Assembly (NCBI GenBank): GCA_032719365.1
Contig: CM064874.1
Location: 33,528,716 to 33,592,715, forward strand
Origin: Prinsepia uniflora
Taxonomy: Eukaryota; Streptophyta; Magnoliopsida; Rosales; Rosaceae
Length of the DNA stretch: 64,000 nucleotides
Reading direction: 5' to 3'
The notes under the pieces were generated by a model. The model was not told the DNA's origin. It did not search any database and saw only the letters and a list, made by a program, of their open reading frames with translations. Numbering within the stretch: the first letter of the stretch is position 1; every line of letters begins with the position of its first letter. The position numbers and the translations under genes were made by a program. Of the stretch, positions 12,286 to 23,212 are shown one piece after another.

Positions 12286-12425
12286 TGTAACAACCCGTAC
12301 CTTCGGGAAGGGTAAAAAGGTAATTTTGTCAAATTTTGTGTAACTGGACGATTTTGCCCTTGTGAATAGTAGACGAAAAGTTGACTTTTTGAATTACTGA
12401 TTGGTTGAGTGTTAGCCCTTGACTG

Positions 12426-12445
12426 TGACGTAGTTTAGGACGTCA
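12426..12445. promoter_or_regulatory. TGACGT..ACGTCA inverted motif in P 5' LTR
   Basis: Same arms as in LTRs O and A with a changed spacer (agtttagg); repeated in P's 3' LTR at 16512-16531. Conserved arms with a variable spacer suggest selection on the arms. Confidence 0.45.
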
Positions 12446-12874
12446 CGAGTCCGTAGACAGGTGGCAGGTTCGATTCGGACAACCAGGGGAAAAGTTATGA
12501 TGTTCGGAAGGTTGAGGACATAACCGTAATTTGACTAAATTAGGGGGGAAAGAGTTGACTTTTCCTACGACCGAGTTTTGACGTGTTGACCTTGGACCGT
12601 TGGGTAGATCTCGTCGTCCTGAATTCAACGACAGGCGGCACGTGTTTATCGGAGTTAGGACGGGCAAGTTACGGGTCTAAAACGGTAAGGGTAAAATGGT
12701 AATTTTGAAGTTAAGAAGGGTATTTTGGTCTTTTGGCTGGGGGCATGGTGCAATCAGATTGGGACACTTGTCCAAGGCAGAAAGGAGATTTTGTGTGAGA
12801 AGGGAGAAGATTGTGACATGTGGCAGGGCTCTAGTGGGTTCTAGGCCGTGCATGAGTGTGTTTAAAATTGTGTC

Positions 12875-12890
12875 GTGTGTGTGTGTGTGT
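12875..12890. repeat. GT microsatellite in P 5' LTR
   Basis: Eight GT units, copied at 16961-16976 in the 3' LTR. Confidence 0.9.
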
Positions 12891-13964
12891 TGAGTTTAGC
12901 CGAAGGGGGGAAAAAAAACAGAGGTGAGCTGAGGGAGGAATTGATCGAACCGGGTGAGTGTTGTGAGGCTCTGTGAAGTTCAAAGGAGAGCTAGGATAGG
13001 GAGTGAATGTATCTGTGAGGATTTGGGTGTGACGATGAGTATGTGAGGTGTGAGAAGTGAGGAAAAAACCAGAGAACAGGGCAGGGGTTTTGTGCACGGT
13101 TGTGCACCCCGATCGACCAATCTCCACAACTGGACGGGTGGAAGTGTTCAGAGACCTGAGCGGAGCTTTGTGAACCGAGAGGAGCACGGCGGCGTGCACG
13201 GCGGAGACCAGAAACAGGTAATTGCCCACGGTCCTCTGTTTTTCCCAGTTTGGTTTAATTCAATAGTTGTGGGTTTTGGGTACGAGTCGAGGCTTTTGGT
13301 GGGTGTTATGAGACTCAGGAGGTCCTTAGGAGTCGAATAAGTTGTTGTTGCGATGGGGGGAAGGTTGGATTAGCTGGGAACCGAAACAGGGGTTTCGGGT
13401 AAATGTTTTTAAATTCGAAGTCGACGAGCTAAGGACTTCGATGTTGGGTTTTCTGGTGGGGAATGGATTAAGAAGGTTAGGACGAAACTAAGGGATTCAA
13501 CGGGATTAAAAATGGATGAAAATGGGATGAAAACCGTGAACGCCGGTTCACGGCTGGACCGGACCGGTTCAAACCAGGTGAACCGGGTTCACCTGAGGTT
13601 GCTGGTGACACTGTTCACGCGCGTGGATTTCACGCGCAGAACCTTCTGGACGCGCGTGGGGGCGCGTGAGGGGTAATTTGGGAAATTAGTCAACATGACT
13701 TTTCAAGTATTTGATGTAACGAACATTTTGGCGTTGGTTTCGAGTCGATCGGATATCGTCTCGATATGTTTCGGGCTGTCCGAAGTTTTTAGGGCTGGGT
13801 TAAAAATAGTTAAAAATACGGGAAAATTATGAGGTTTTAGTATGAGTATCGTAAATCAGTTAGTGACCTTATATTGGGACTTGGACAGGTTCGGGGGAAA
13901 CCGAGGATAGTGAATGGCCGGGGATGGTAAAAGTGCGCGTGTATCGAGGCGACGCTGAAATGGT

Positions 13965-13976
13965 CTGTGAGTGGAC
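13965..13976 (+). repeat. Left arm of 12-bp inverted pair in P 5' LTR
   Basis: CTGTGAGTGGAC; perfect reverse complement of 15048-15059, 1071 bp apart. The 3' LTR copy is at 18052-18063 and 19135-19146. Confidence 0.9.
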
Positions 13977-14545
13977 TTTGCTTTCTAACTCTTAATGCAT
14001 GCATATATGTTTTCCTATACTTGATTCTATGATTTGATTTATGATTGTGATGGTTTACGGTTTGTGCACGTTTTTCGAGGAAATTACGGTATTTTACGTT
14101 TTACGAGATTTGACGGATCATGTGATTTGAACCTGGTTTTAATGATTGATTTCAGGATTTGAAATACGATTTGATTTCAATGAAAGTAAAAGGATTTTGA
14201 AAAGTGACTTCGGGCTTAGAGGCCCAGTTTAGAAAAGTGGTTTTAAGAACGTGATTTCGGGTTTCGGAATCGAAATCCCGGGTGACGATTCGGGATTCGA
14301 TTCGGGACTTGAAGTAGATTTCGGGTTTGGGTTCGGAATGATTATTCCGGATGCTAGCTTACGGAATGATGGTTGCGGACTCGGACCGGGAAATGAGAAG
14401 GAAATGAGTTCTGGGTCTGGATTCGGAATGACGGTTATGGATGCCGGAAGGGCATCAGACCAGTGGTTTCGGATTCGGGTTTGGATGTGGATTTGGAAAA
14501 TGATTTTAAATGGTTTTGGGATTGGATTTGCTGGATCTGGATATT

Positions 14546-14757
14546 GGGTTTAAAGACCCGGATTGATATTGACGGGGGACCGGCCGGATTGGGTTTAAAG
14601 ACCCGGATTGAGTTTAAAGACTCGGGAGTTTAAAGACTCGGATATATATTGATTTTCCCCCGTAGGCCTTGAGTTTAAAGACTCGGGAGTTTAAAGACTC
14701 GGATATGATGAAGGCCTGGATTGAGTTTAAAGACTCGGGAGTTTAAAGACTCGGATA
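14546..14757 (+). repeat. GAGTTTAAAGACTC palindrome array, P 5' LTR
   Basis: Two GGGTTTAAAGACCC units followed by three close pairs of GAGTTTAAAGACTC. Arms GGGT/ACCC and GAGT/ACTC differ by a paired change that keeps complementarity. The same array is at 18633-18844, 45275-45464 (K) and, reversed, 60752-60874 (C). Confidence 0.88.
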
Positions 14758-15327
14758 GATCCAGCAGGTTCGATGGATGAGAATGTGGTTTTAAATGTGG
14801 TTTGGGTTTTCACTGAGACTTGATGATGATGTTTTGGGTAGTAGCCCGGATGAAATGGTTTTCATTGGTTATACTGGTTTCCGGTGATATTGGGGCTGAG
14901 GCCCGGGTTTTGGAAAAAGGAAAAATGTGCTTTGGTTTTCGTACATGGTTTTATGATATAAATTGATATGCATGCATTGGTTTTTAACGCGGAGGGTATA
15001 ACTGTTTGTGTTTTCTGATAACTGTTTTGAATTTAAACTTTATTTTTGTCCACTCACAGTCTTTTCGTGTTTTCGATACCCTCCAGGTTGCTGCAGTGCG
15101 GGCTGTTGGTCGAGAGAGAGATGGAGACATCACACATACGATCCACAGTAGACTCTGCGCACTCTGAGAAGTTTGAGGTTGTTGAGGTGGTTGGGTTGGA
15201 ACTCCCTTGTCCGACTTACGTGTCACACGGAGGTTAGGCGGTTGTTTAGCCCTCGTGTCATGCGTACGTTAGACGGGAGCGGGGTTTAGCCCTTAATTCC
15301 GGGGGATTAGGGGTGAGCCCTGACAAT

Positions 15328-15340
15328 TGGTATCAGAGCC
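15328..15340 (+). other. Primer binding site of P
   Basis: TGGTATCAGAGCC, two bases after the LTR end TGACA. Intact Met-tRNA type site. Confidence 0.95.
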
Positions 15341-16359
15341 AGGTTTTGAGAGGTCTGCGTAAGGGTTAGTTCCCAGAGTCGTTGGTATGTCGACTGGGGT
15401 GGTGTGGAACTACTGTGGATGTGATGTCTCGATGTGGAACAGCCCGTCAGCAACTTGGATACCATAGTGATAGTAGCGTAGAAGTAACCTAGAACATAGC
15501 CGGTGAGCTATGGATGAGTAGGCTGGTCGGCCCGAGGGGCCTGAGAGTAGCTCGTGGAGTTAGTAAGATATGGGGCCAAGGAGGCCGATTGTGGGTGGCC
15601 GGTTGGGCCAGGTGGTTTTGGCTCGGTGACCTTTGATCAGTAAGGTTGAGGAGTCATTGCGGGTTTGGGTAACCCGAACGACAAGGATGGTTTGAGGTAC
15701 CCTATGGACTTACTAGATCGTAGTCCTTGTGGTTTGGGCCGATTTACGGCCAGATTGGAGATGGTGCTGCTAGGTGCAGCCGAGGTGGTGGTTGTTTGGG
15801 TAGGATGTCGTTGAGTGATTAGAGTAGAACAGCTAACGCTCGGTGAACCTAGGCTTCGTAACGGTATGGGCAGGTTGACCATCGGTGGGATTAAGGTCGC
15901 AGGGATGGTCAGGAACCCTCGTGAGTTCCGTGGAAGGAATTGGAAAGGAGTGACTATAACTGAACGATATGAGGTTATTGAAGGAGAGAACCCACAAGCT
16001 AGAGTTTGCCTTTAGGACTTTGTAGATTTATTCCGTTAGTGGCCGACGTAGCAGTCGAGGGAGGTGCGGTGGTTGTACGCGCGGATGTGCTCTGTGAATT
16101 TTATCGGGTACTCCATATGAGGTATTGTAAAATACCTTTGTTTTCTGTTCATAGAGTTTCCCTTGCGTACACCAGACAGTTGTCACTAAGAGAGGGTTGA
16201 CCATGGTAACAGTAGTTGGGGATGGTGTGAAATACCCAAGGTGGAGATGATAGACAGGAAAACCCAGGAGAAGTTGTTGTTGACCTAGTGTTGATTACCA
16301 GGTAGGAGACCCTAGGTGTCGGGAACTAGTTGTGGAATTTCGGGGACGAAATTCTTTTT

Positions 16360-16371
16360 AGGGGGGTAGAT
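16360..16371 (+). other. Polypurine tract of P
   Basis: aggggggtagat immediately before the 3' LTR, preceded by the conserved gacgaaattcttttt block. The corresponding C sequence is the same. Confidence 0.9.
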
Positions 16372-19300
16372 TGTAACAACCCGTACCTTCGGGAAGGGTA
16401 AAAAGGTAATTTTGTCAAATTTTGTGTAACTGGACGATTTTGCCCTTGTGAATAGTAGACGAAAAGTTGACTTTTTGAATTACTGATTGGTTGAGTGTTA
16501 GCCCTTGACTGTGACGTAGTTTAGGACGTCACGAGTCCGTAGACAGGTGGCAGGTTCGATTCGGACAACCAGGGGAAAAGTTATGATGTTCGGAAGGTTG
16601 AGGACATAACCGTAATTTGACTAAATTAGGGGGGAAAGAGTTGACTTTTCCTACGACCGAGTTTTGACGTGTTGACCTTGGACCGTTGGGTAGATCTCGT
16701 CGTCCTGAATTCAACGACAGGCGGCACGTGTTTATCGGAGTTAGGACGGGCAAGTTACGGGTCTAAAACGGTAAGGGTAAAATGGTAATTTTGAAGTTAA
16801 GAAGGGTATTTTGGTCTTTTGGCTGGGGGCATGGTGCAATCAGATTGGGACACTTGTCCAAGGCAGAAAGGAGATTTTGTGTGAGAAGGGAGAAGATTGT
16901 GACATGTGGCAGGGCTCTAGTGGGTTCTAGGCCGTGCATGAGTGTGTTTAAAATTGTGTCGTGTGTGTGTGTGTGTTGAGTTTAGCCGAAGGGGGGAAAA
17001 AAAAACAGAGGTGAGCTGAGGGAGGAATTGATCGAACCGGGTGAGTGTTGTGAGGCTCTGTGAAGTTCAAAGGAGAGCTAGGAGAGGGAGTGAATGTATC
17101 TGTGAGGATTTGGGTGTGACGATGAGTATGTGAGGTGTGAGAAGTGAGGAAAAAACCAGAGAACAGGGCAGGGGTTTTGTGCACGGTTGTGCACCCCGAT
17201 CGACCAATCTCCACAACTGGACGGGTGGAAGTGTTCAGAGACCTGAGCGGAGCTTTGTGAACCGAGAGGAGCACGGCGGCGTGCACGGCGGAGACCAGAA
17301 ACAGGTAATTGCCCACGGTCCTCTGTTTTTCCCAGTTTGGTTTAATTCAATAGTTGTGGGTTTTGGGTACGAGTCGAGGCTTTTGGTGGGTGTTATGAGA
17401 CTCAGGAGGTCCTTAGGAGTCGAATAAGTTGTTGTTGCGATGGGGGGAAGGTTGGATTAGCTGGGAACCGAAACAGGGGTTTCGGGTAAATGTTTTTAAA
17501 TTCGAAGTCGACGAGCTAAGGACTTCGATGTTGGGTTTTCTGGTGGGGAATGGATTAAGAAGGTTAGGACGAAACTAAGGGATTCAACGGGATTAAAAAT
17601 GGATGAAAATGGGATGAAAACCGTGAACGCCGGTTCACGGCTGGACCGGACCGGTTCAAACCAGGTGAACCGGGTTCACCTGAGGTTGCTGGTGACACTG
17701 TTCACGCGCGTGGATTTCACGCGCAGAACCTTCTGGACGCGCGTGGGGGCGCGTGAGGGGTAATTTGGGAAATTAGTCAACATGACTTTTCAAGTATTTG
17801 ATGTAACGATCATTTTGGCGTTGGTTTCGAGTCGATCGGATATCGTCTCGATATGTTTCGGGCTGTCCGAAGTTTTTAGGGCTGGGTTAAAAATAGTTAA
17901 AAATACGGGAAAATTATGAGGTTTTAGTATGAGTATCGTAAATCAGTTAGTGACCTTATATTGGGACTTGGACAGGTTCGGGGGAAACCGAGGATAGTGA
18001 ATGGCCGGGGATGGTAAAAGTGCGCGTGTATCGAGGCGACGCTGAAATGGTCTGTGAGTGGACTTTGCTTTCTAACTCTTAATGCATGCATATATGTTTT
18101 CCTATACTTGATTCTATGATTTGATTTATGATTGTGATGGTTTACGGTTTGTGCACGTTTTTCGAGGAAATTACGGTATTTTACGTTTTACGAGATTTGA
18201 CGGATCATGTGATTTGAACCTGGTTTTAATGATTGATTTCAGGATTTGAAATACGATTTGATTTCAATGAAAGTAAAAGGATTTTGAAAAGTGACTTCGG
18301 GCTTAGAGGCCCAGTTTAGAAAAGTGGTTTTAAGAACGTGATTTCGGGTTTCGGAATCGAAATCCCGGGTGACGATTCGGGATTCGATTCGGGACTTGAA
18401 GTAGATTTCGGGTTTGGGTTCGGAATGATTATTCCGGATGCTAGCTTACGGAATGATGGTTGCGGACTCGGACCGGGAAATGAGAAGGAAATGAGTTCTG
18501 GGTCTGGATTCGGAATGACGGTTATGGATGCCGGAAGGGCATCAGACCAGTGGTTTCGGATTCGGGTTTGGATGTGGATTTGGAAAATGATTTTAAATGG
18601 TTTTGGGATTGGATTTGCTGGATCTGGATATTGGGTTTAAAGACCCGGATTGATATTGACGGGGGACCGGCCGGATTGGGTTTAAAGACCCGGATTGAGT
18701 TTAAAGACTCGGGAGTTTAAAGACTCGGATATATATTGATTTTCCCCCGTAGGCCTTGAGTTTAAAGACTCGGGAGTTTAAAGACTCGGATATGATGAAG
18801 GCCTGGATTGAGTTTAAAGACTCGGGAGTTTAAAGACTCGGATAGATCCAGCAGGTTCGATGGATGAGAATGTGGTTTTAAATGTGGTTTGGGTTTTCAC
18901 TGAGACTTGATGATGATGTTTTGGGTAGTAGCCCGGATGAAATGGTTTTCATTGGTTATACTGGTTTCCGGTGATATTGGGGCTGAGGCCCGGGTTTTGG
19001 AAAAAGGAAAAATGTGCTTTGGTTTTCGTACATGGTTTTATGATATAAATTGATATGCATGCATTGGTTTTTAACGCGGAGGGTATAACTGTTTGTGTTT
19101 TCTGATAACTGTTTTGAATTTAAACTTTATTTTTGTCCACTCACAGTCTTTTCGTGTTTTCGATACCCTCCAGGTTGCTGCAGTGCGGGCTGTTGGTCGA
19201 GAGAGAGATGGAGACATCACACATACGATCCACAGTAGACTCTGCGCACTCTGAGAAGTTTGAGGTTGTTGAGGTGGTTGGGTTGGAACTCCCTTGTCCG

Positions 19301-19412
19301 ACTTACGTGTCACACGGAGGTTAGGCGGTTGTTTAGCCCTCGTGTCATGCGTACGTTAGACGGGAGCGGGGTTTAGCCCTTAATTCCGGGGGATTAGGGG
19401 TGAGCCCTGACA
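16372..19412 (+). repeat. 3' LTR of element P
   Basis: Near-identical copy of 12286-15325 offset by 4086-4087 bp, followed by gctgagt (19413-19419) and then A internal sequence. Confidence 0.94.
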
Positions 19413-20312
19413 GCTGAGTGGTGCCTAATGGCGGTACATGGGATGTACCAGTGGCGTGTTGGTAATCGGCTTGGTTCCGATATCATTGGATTTGGTGGTG
19501 GGTGTGAACTGGACATTGAGTACTATGCTCTGGGTAGAGTTATTCTTGTTGGGTTCAGCGATTTTAGGTGCAGGCGCTCTTAGCCATAGTTGGCTAGTGG
19601 AACCCTAGTATTGAGATGTGTGATCACTGCTGGGCTGGTATTCAATGTGTTCCAGTTACACCACTTGATTGTGTAAGTTGACGGTATACGTACACTCAGG
19701 ATGAGTGAATTGGTGGTTTGAGTAACCACGAGTAGCCTTGTGTGACTTGATCACACCGTGATTTCCCAGCGTCTTGGTTCGCTGAGAGAGTCGGCAATTA
19801 TGGACATTAAGATTAATATATGTCGCAGGATTGGGCTTGCCCTGCGAATTGAGATCATATGGTTGATTTTACGCTACATCGAGAGTGATGTAGTGCGTGG
19901 TGTTGTCACTGACTGGCTGATGGTTGGGGCTTTACTAGGGTGGTAAAGCTTAGCGGTGACAGTTTGACTGGTGGTGTCAGCGTGGACTGGAAAATGAGAT
20001 TTGGTGACTCCCAATGGGAGCAAATGTAAGGATATTTTGGCAATGGAAGGGAACCGTCTAGTTGAAGGAGTCAGCTTAGTGGTTAGGCGATTTTATCGCG
20101 GATCAGGTGATTATGTCCACTCGAGGTGGTCGAGTGTTGTTGTTGTGACGTATGACTGTGATGGGATGTCTGGGTACAGACGAGACTGGTGTTGTTCCAG
20201 TAAGTGGATGTACAGGTGTACACAGATGTGAAGTCGAAATGTTTTCCACAAGGTGGTTGTGGAATAAGGTTGTTGGTAATTTCGAGGACGAAATTCTTTA
20301 AGGAGGGAAGGT
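19413..20312 (+). mobile_element. Internal region of A, second part
   Basis: Continues A after P. ggtgcctaatggcggtacat corresponds to ggtgcctagtgacggtatat in B at 34774, which serves as an empty-site reference. Non-coding. Ends with tttcgaggacgaaattcttt and the PPT aaggagggaaggt at 20300-20312. Confidence 0.85.
20300..20312 (+). other. Polypurine tract of A
   Basis: aaggagggaaggt directly before the 3' LTR start TGTAACGACCC at 20313; B has the same tract. Confidence 0.9.
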
Positions 20313-22471
20313 TGTAACGACCCGTCCCGAATATCGGGATTCAATAATATTTAATTGTGATTTACTAATCTGGGAATAGTTGGGTGATTTTGGACGAATT
20401 GTGCAAAATGACCGTTTTGCCCCTGGGTGTGGGCAAAACGTTGACTTTTAATTCAGATGGCCAAATGGACTTTGACCGATGACCGTGACGTAGTTCGGGA
20501 CGTCACGAGTTCATAGACAAGTGGCACGTTCGATTCCGATGTCCGTGGTGAAAGTTATGATGTACGGAAGTTCAAGGACATTTTCGTAATTTTGACGAAA
20601 TAAGGGGAAATGTTGAATTTTTGACTGGGATGTCCGATGGCCGAGGGCCAAGGACGGTTACGTAGGTCTCGTCGTTATGGGTCACGGAAGTTTGGTTTCG
20701 ATTTGCACGCATTACGAGGCAGGGACACGTGGTGTTTTCTGATTTGTCTGGGATTCTGAGTGGGACACGTGGACCACTAACCTTTAATTATGAACTCAGA
20801 TCTGGATTGGTGGGATTGGATTAAATTATTAGGAATTAAATAAATAAAGAATTCCCACTTTGTTCAACTTTTAATCTGGGCCATTTATCAGATCTCTGCC
20901 TTCAATCTCAGCCCTCCATCTCCTGTGATGTTGCCATCCTCACTGTCCACTGTTTGATTCGAATAGCCATCAAATACATCCCTTCCTCATTTTCATTCTT
21001 CCTCTGCCCGTGAAGGAATTTGAACACACACTCACGCCAGCCCATCTCCTTTGTGCTTGGGAGTGAGAACAACCATTGGTGTGGGCGGAGGGACGACTGT
21101 GGTGAGCCGGGTGACAGCGGGAGACGGCGAGGTTGGCGACAGAGAGGAAAAATAGAGAGGTCCGAAACTCAGAGATTGGAAGTCGATGTGGGCTGGTGTT
21201 TGATCGTTTTGGTGAGGTGAATGGAGTTCCTGGAGTCAAACTGGGCATGGTGGTGGCCACGGTGGTGACCACGGCGGCGAGGTAAGCCCCAAACCCGTGA
21301 GTCCGTTTTCGGGTATAAAAATGGCAGCTTACGATCCATTGGTTTTATAAATTCGATGCATGCATAACTGTTTCATGATTGTTATAATTATGATTGAATG
21401 ATTTACTTTGGATATCGGTGAATTTAAATGATTTCACGCATTTCGAGGTGATTTACGTATTTGCACGTAAACCGAGGTTTCTGGATTTGCACCGATTTCC
21501 ATAAATGTGGTTGGATATGATTTCATGAAACGGTTACGGACTTGATAAAGTAAAATCGGGCCAAGGGCCCAGTTAACTTGTGAATCGGGCCAGGGGCCCA
21601 GTTAACTTGTGAAATCGGACTAGGGGCCCAGTTGGTTTCTACATGTGATTGCGGGTCGGGGACCCTAAAATGGAATTGAATAAATGTTTTTTTGGTTTAC
21701 ATTTTATATATATTCACATGCTAAAAACAAATAACGGTTTGATGTTATGGAAATTATGGTTATGGCACGTTTCACAGTATTTGGGCTTGAGACCCGTCTG
21801 ATGAAACTTAAAGATTGGTTTGGATTTTATCTATGTATATATATATATGCTTGCATGTAGAGATCAATAAAATGTATTTGGTACTGCACTGTATAGATCC
21901 TTCCATATGATACTGTCTCCTCCGGATGAGGTACCCCGGAGAGGTCACGGACGTCTAGAACGTCCAGCGTCTATGACGCTAAGCATCGGGGATGCTGTAC
22001 CCGAACGGGATTCGGGGATTGAACTTGGAATTGAGACCCGAGTGGCACGCGTAGCCTTGTGATTGTGACCTTATTAGACGTCAGGGACGTCAGACATCAG
22101 GGATGTCGGATTGGAGTGTATGGTGCAGTGGCTAAAATTATGTTTATGGTTCATATTATATGATATATGATTTTAAATGATGGTGCATGCATATGATTTT
22201 ACTGAGGGGCATAAATGTCTTATAAATGTTTTAAACAGACTTGTTTATTTTCGTCCACTCACATGTTTTGTTTTTAATGCCCTTCAGGTTGATTCCGGAT
22301 GCGACTGCAGCAGATACTTGAGCATCACACACCTCCTCCATCGATCCTTACGCACTCTGGAAGCCCGGTTGGGCAGTGTCAACAGGTTATCCCTTGTTTG
22401 ACACCTTTTGTCAGACAGGAGCATGACATATTCCTTGGTAATCCCGGGGGGGATTGGGCTGGGTCGTGTCA
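20313..22471 (+). repeat. 3' LTR of element A, internally deleted
   Basis: 2159 bp against at least 2875 in the 5' LTR. It lacks about 55 bp (5' LTR positions near 7371-7428) and about 735 bp (5' LTR positions near 8083-8817; junction near 21326-21340). The second deletion removes the CG-rich palindrome, the 41-bp tandem repeat and the left arm of the inverted pair. The end GTGTCA is intact and followed by TSD acatg. Confidence 0.88.
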
Positions 22472-22476
22472 ACATG
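22472..22476. repeat. Target-site duplication of A, right copy (acatg)
   Basis: Differs by one base from acctg at 7011-7015. Confidence 0.78.
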
Positions 22477-22640
22477 TCTACGGATTCAGCGTTCCGAGAC
22501 CTACACAATGGCACTAGTAAAATATTCAAAAAGTATTCCGAACAAAAAGTCAACTTTTAGCCATATCGTTCCAAGGGTAAAAACGTCATTTTCACATTAT
22601 TTTAATATTTTACAATTTTTGGATTTTTCGGGGCGTTACA
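22477..22640 (-). repeat. 5' LTR of element N, outer 164 bp
   Basis: tctacggattcagcg resumes the LTR interrupted at 7015 and ends with GGGGCGTTACA, the reverse of TGTAACGCCCC. The flank gtagg begins at 22641. Confidence 0.85.
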
Positions 22641-23212
22641 GTAGGATTCAAATAACTAGTCGTAGAAATTCAATTATCAAACTTGATTTTTGCTTAATCA
22701 GCAACACCACCTCCTCCACTAGCACCCTGCACCCTTCTCCACCTCCACTTCCACAACTACCGACTAGCGCATCCGCATCCGCATACGCCTCCACTTCCAA
22801 GATCACGTACTACCACTACCAACCACCAGTATTACCCCATGACTACCTCTACTGGTCCTGTCACCCCAACCACTAAGTCCACTTTAAAGGCCACCTTCAT
22901 AGCCACGTCCACTACAACCTCAATCGTATTGTCGTACTACCACCATTCTCGCTGTGACAACTCATAATTTGGAAATATTTACCAAATACTTATTTACTCT
23001 TTTTTATACATTTGTACCAAAAAAGTTTCACTTTCTTTTCATTCTTACAGAATGATCGATCTTCAAAGGAAACTACCAAACGATTTACAAAATGACTTTA
23101 TATAGGGCTAAAGAGCCTCAATGTCATCTTCGATCTTCTTATGCATCTTTTAGATCGTTTACTTTCATGATCTCTTCATTTTCCTTCTCCCCTAAACCAT
23201 CATCATCATCTT
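22641..23212. other. Unassigned DNA with a pyrimidine-rich tract
   Basis: No gene, LTR end, PBS or PPT. At 22700-22950 a C/A/T-rich stretch (repeated ccacctcc, ccgcatccgcat) would translate to a Ser/Pro/Thr-rich low-complexity peptide in one short frame, which I do not call. It may be a degraded part of LTR M or older host DNA. Confidence 0.4.

Larger units (their letters stand above)
12286..15325 (+). repeat. 5' LTR of element P
   Basis: TGTAACAACCCGTACC to GAGCCCTGACA. TGACGT..ACGTCA-type motif 12426-12445, GT microsatellite 12875-12890, CG-rich palindrome around 13617-13670, inverted pair 13965-13976 and 15048-15059 (perfect 12 bp), TGCATGCA near 13997 and 14968, palindrome array 14546-14757. 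Confidence 0.94.
15326..16371 (+). mobile_element. Internal region of P, non-coding
   Basis: 1046 bp between the LTRs. It contains only the PBS at the left and, at the right, the gaatttcggggacgaaatt block and PPT. Frames up to about 80 codons show no retroelement domain. Confidence 0.88.
12286..19412 (+). mobile_element. Element P: young non-autonomous retrotransposon with giant LTRs
   Basis: LTRs 12286-15325 and 16372-19412 (3040 and 3041 bp) enclose only 1046 bp. PBS at 15328-15340, PPT at about 16360-16371, flanking repeat gctgagt. Reading the LTRs side by side I found only an extra A in an A-run, one T/G and one A/T difference. About 85% of the element is LTR and there is no gag, pol or other recognisable protein, so it must be moved by another element's proteins. 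Its LTR start, the PPT block (gacgaaattctttttagggggg) and the GAGTTTAAAGACTC palindromes match element C. Confidence 0.93.
7016..22471 (+). mobile_element. Element A: non-autonomous LTR retrotransposon, interrupted by P
   Basis: 5' LTR 7016-9890, internal 9891-12285 and 19413-20312, PPT at 20300-20312, 3' LTR 20313-22471, TSD acctg/acatg. No gag-pol frame is present. The internal region is related to that of element B (for example the stretch around 34727-34800 matches 12243-12285 joined to 19413). The end of the 5' LTR and the PBS are deleted. A sits inside the 5' LTR of N in the opposite orientation. Confidence 0.87.
2271..22640 (-). mobile_element. Element N: Tekay/Del-like Ty3/gypsy retrotransposon, 5' half, interrupted
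   Basis: On the minus strand the order is 5' LTR (22640 to 22477, then 7015 to 4517), PBS (4513-4502), gag remnant, protease and the first half of reverse transcriptase, ending at 2271 where LTR O enters. The 5' LTR is split by element A. The rest of RT, RNase H, integrase and the 3' LTR would lie left of the window beyond O. The gag-protease-RT order with no integrase before RT marks it as Ty3/gypsy. The protein style and a 3' relative (element C) with a chromodomain suggest the Tekay/Del chromovirus group. Confidence 0.85.

Noticed and set aside
12831..13229. 132-codon minus frame with His/Thr-rich tail
   Set aside because: Antisense of the GT microsatellite in P's LTR; the 3' LTR copy changes frame by one inserted A.
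14251..14553. 100-codon frame repeated exactly at 18338-18640
   Set aside because: The exact repeat is explained by P's twin LTRs; the Gly/Phe-rich peptide derives from the gattcgggttt-type repeats.
15328..15340. Possible tRNA gene fragments at TGGTATCAGAGC sites
   Set aside because: Only 12-13 bp complementary to a tRNA 3' end, placed at LTR ends: these are primer binding sites.
12286..19412. Simple segmental duplication or assembly error instead of element P
   Set aside because: PBS and PPT lie exactly at the inner LTR borders and the outer borders carry the same gctgagt, as expected of a true insertion.
22454..22876. 140-codon frame crossing 22640
   Set aside because: Runs across the boundary of N's LTR and a low-complexity tract; no domain.
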